Assembly: GCA_037133215.1 (NCBI GenBank)
Contig: JBAXOM010000005.1
Location: 1-33,490, forward strand
Direction: 5' to 3'
DNA length: 33,490 nucleotides
Source of the DNA: F1-60-MAGs149 sp037133215
Lineage (GTDB): Bacteria > Actinomycetota > Thermoleophilia > Gaiellales > F1-60-MAGs149
The notes under the pieces are model-generated. The model saw nothing but the letters and a program-made list of their open reading frames with translations, was not told the origin of the DNA and did not search any database. Shown one piece after another: positions 32,031-33,490 of this stretch (position 1 is its first letter; each line of letters starts with the position of its first letter). Made by a program: the position numbers and the translations under genes.

Positions 32031-32037
32031 TAGGCTA
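32031..32037. promoter_or_regulatory. symmetric divergent leaderless promoter core
   Basis: TAGGCTA gives TAGGCT (32031-32036) on the plus strand, seven bases before ATG 32044. On the minus strand it gives TAGCCT (32037-32032), seven bases before ATG 32024. The two -10 boxes overlap by five bases and only 19 bases separate the two start codons. Confidence 0.5.
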
Positions 32038-32043
32038 CCGGCG

Positions 32044-33027
32044 ATGCACGTTTCGCGAACGCTCTCCGGCACGTTACTCGTCGCCGGTGCTGCGACCCTG
32101 TGGGGCATCAGCGGCACGGCTGCGCGTGTCGTAATGGATGCGGGTCTTCCACCAGAGCGATTTGCGGAGGTGCGGCTGACCCTGGCATCACTGATGTTGC
32201 TCGCCTGGGTGGTTGTGCGGAGACGGAACGAACTGCGGCTCACGCGTCGAGAACTACTGGCCTACGCCTGTTTCGGAACGCTTGGTTTGATCGGTGTTCA
32301 GCTGTTCTACTTCGAGGCCATCAATCGCATCCCCATCAGCATCTCGCTCGTGATCGAGTATTCAGCGCCACTCTTGGTGGCACTCTGGGTCCGTTTCGTT
32401 TGGGGTCGAATGCTGCCGTGGTTGGTCTGGGTTGCGATTCCCGTAGCGATTGGCGGGCTCGTGCTTGTTCTCGGCGTCGGCAATGACACCGGATCGCTTT
32501 CTGGGGTCGGAATTGCTTTCAGCGTCGGTTCCTCACTCTCCTACGCTTACTACTCGCTCCACAGCGAGTCTCTGATGCGTAGGCGATCGCCGGTCAGTGT
32601 CCTCGGGATCGGTCTTGCCTTCGGCGCAATTGCCCTCGGCATCGCTCTGCCGTGGTGGTCGTTCCCGTGGTCGGTGCTGTCGGTCGTGGCGACGACGGCT
32701 CCGATCACTGCACCGACCTACCTCTACGTCCTGTTCGTCGTAATCATCGGGACAGTGATTCCCTTCGCGATGTTTCTCGCCGGTGTTCAGCGGGTCCGTG
32801 CGGACGGTGCGACGGTTACGGCCATGCTCGAACCGATCATCGCGGGTGCAATCGCCTGGTCGCTCCTTGGACAGGTATTGAGTGCACCCCAGGTGATCGG
32901 AGGCCTGGGGGTTCTCGCGGCGGTGACGCTCGCACAGCTGAGTCGAGCCCGCTTCGAGGCTAGAGCCCAGACCGGATCAGGTCAGCACACTTCTCCCCAA
33001 TCATCAGGACTCCCACCACTGGATTAA
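32044..33027 (+). CDS. EamA/DMT-family transporter (10-helix exporter)
   Basis: 327 residues made of two EamA repeats, ten helices in all. The first repeat opens with GAATLWGISGTAARVVMDAG and contains FYFEAINRIPISISLVIEYSAPLLVALW. The second has LSYAYYSLHSESLM, FVVIIGTVIPFAMFLAGVQRVRADGATVTAMLEPIIAGAIAW. The family exports amino acids, nucleosides or other metabolites from the cytoplasm; the substrate is unknown. The soluble tail after the last helix (about 300-327) is encoded in the 68-bp overlap with the convergent GMC gene. ATG 32044 is chosen by position before TM1 and the -10 box seven bases upstream. Confidence 0.9.
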   Translation: MHVSRTLSGTLLVAGAATLWGISGTAARVVMDAGLPPERFAEVRLTLASLMLLAWVVVRRRNELRLTRRELLAYACFGTLGLIGVQLFYFEAINRIPISISLVIEYSAPLLVALWVRFVWGRMLPWLVWVAIPVAIGGLVLVLGVGNDTGSLSGVGIAFSVGSSLSYAYYSLHSESLMRRRSPVSVLGIGLAFGAIALGIALPWWSFPWSVLSVVATTAPITAPTYLYVLFVVIIGTVIPFAMFLAGVQRVRADGATVTAMLEPIIAGAIAWSLLGQVLSAPQVIGGLGVLAAVTLAQLSRARFEARAQTGSGQHTSPQSSGLPPLD

Positions 33028-33490
33028 CGGTGGTCAGCGCTGGGAAGATCGCACCATCAGCGACCCGCAGGCCATCGATGCCCTTGACCTTGAGGTCGGG
33101 ACCAACGACGGTCGTGGGGTCATCAAGAGAGCCAATCTTGCAGCCGCCGAGCGGGTGATAGACCGTGTGGTGCGCAGCGCGCCCGTACGTCGAGAGGTCC
33201 TTGCGCGACGTGATCTTGGGACCCGGCGCGACTTCCTTCTTGATCCAGTCCTTGAAGGGGCCGGTCGCCGCAACCTCGCGTGCGATCTCGAGGCCGTCGA
33301 CGATTGTCTGCTCGTCATAGCCATCAGCATCGGTGAAGTAGCCGAAGTCGATCGCCGGCTTGATGTCGGGATTCTTACTCAGAAGCCAGAGACTGCCGCG
33401 CGATTTGGTGCGCGGAATGTTCGGCGTCATGCACATCACGTTCTCGGGCACCGGGTAGCCAAGTCGCTCGGTGTTGAACGTGAACGGCAA
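32960..33490 (-). CDS. GMC-family oxidoreductase, C-terminal part
   Basis: 176 residues are visible; the N-terminus with the FAD-binding domain lies past the right edge. The segment is the GMC C-terminal domain. It contains TKSRGSLWLLSKNPDIKPAID (usual GSV-x-L-x-S-x-DP block), the active-site YHPLGGCKIG with catalytic His, VVGPDLKVKGIDGLRVADGAIFP, and NPVVGVLMIGEKCADLI with the second active-site residue Asn. Members (choline dehydrogenase, alcohol and glucose oxidases, cholesterol oxidase-like) oxidise alcohols with FAD; this fragment does not fix the substrate. Confidence 0.92.
   Translation of the reverse strand: MPFTFNTERLGYPVPENVMCMTPNIPRTKSRGSLWLLSKNPDIKPAIDFGYFTDADGYDEQTIVDGLEIAREVAATGPFKDWIKKEVAPGPKITSRKDLSTYGRAAHHTVYHPLGGCKIGSLDDPTTVVGPDLKVKGIDGLRVADGAIFPALTTVNPVVGVLMIGEKCADLIRSGL

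Noticed and set aside
33013..33035. ACCAC/GTGGT hairpin around the EamA stop
   Set aside because: Only five pairs with a ten-base loop and no T-run, and it lies in the conserved GMC coding sequence; too weak to call a terminator.
1..33490. Defence island, prophage, CRISPR, toxin-antitoxin or biosynthetic cluster
   Set aside because: Every sizeable frame is a housekeeping or single metabolic gene. No repeat-spacer array, integrase, phage or transposase motif was seen.

Overview
The window is a gene-dense, high-GC chromosomal segment made almost entirely of housekeeping genes. It looks like an actinobacterium, possibly a Thermoleophilia-like lineage. The reasons are the rplM-rpsI-glmM ribosomal/cell-wall block, a CBS-less GuaB3-type IMP dehydrogenase next to guaA, a type-2 PyrF, an AspRS of the tRNA-nondiscriminating kind, and many apparently leaderless genes with a TANNNT -10 box. 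The genus cannot be named from sequence alone. There is no rRNA, CRISPR array, prophage, transposase gene or recognisable defence system.

Layout. 1-1228: 3' part of the reading frame of an MFS transporter is cut by the left edge (minus strand). 1281-1353: tRNA-Arg(UCU). 1473-2456: CorA-type metal channel. 2453-3337: 3-hydroxyisobutyrate-dehydrogenase-like enzyme, tail to tail with CorA. 3414-3525: a REP-like pair of 30-bp inverted arms. 3533-7855 (minus): lepA, a YihY/BrkB membrane protein and the lipid II flippase murJ. 7961-8482: rpsT with a long acidic/lysine-rich tail. 8498-12955 (minus): rplM-rpsI-glmM-glmS-acpS, linking ribosome, peptidoglycan precursor and acyl-carrier synthesis. 13010-15127: a small membrane protein, a DEDD exonuclease-domain protein and a HIT hydrolase. 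15124-20257 (minus): NodB-type deacetylase, guaA, guaB3, a PfkB sugar-phosphate kinase and a LysM protein. 20287-24313 (minus): pyrF, HU, pyrE, two small ORFs (one roadblock-like), a CDF-like membrane protein and rdgB. 24310-28710 (minus): rph, aspS, hisS and a metallo-beta-lactamase-fold hydrolase, with overlapping stop/start codons. 28809-30401 (plus): principal sigma factor, tRNA-Pro(UGG) and truncated haemoglobin. 30505-33490: proline-iminopeptidase-like hydrolase, a 7-TM protein, an EamA exporter and the C-terminal part of a GMC oxidoreductase.

How the genes fit together. Nucleotide supply and quality control (guaA, guaB3, pyrE, pyrF, rdgB, rph) and translation (two ribosomal proteins, S20, LepA, two aminoacyl-tRNA synthetases, two tRNAs) dominate, with envelope synthesis (glmM, glmS, murJ, deacetylase, LysM protein) interleaved. 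Genes inside operons mostly overlap by ATGA or GTGA, or carry a Shine-Dalgarno sequence.

The most notable signals are regulatory and architectural rather than a new gene system. (1) At nine genes without a Shine-Dalgarno sequence, a TANNNT box lies exactly 6-7 nt before the start codon. At 32024/32044 two such boxes overlap in a symmetric divergent leaderless promoter. (2) Several convergent genes overlap at their stops, one pair inside a hairpin whose two ends are the two stop codons. (3) A CDF-like membrane protein lacking the metal ligands sits with a roadblock-like protein between rdgB and pyrE. I do not see convincing evidence for a wholly new biological system.
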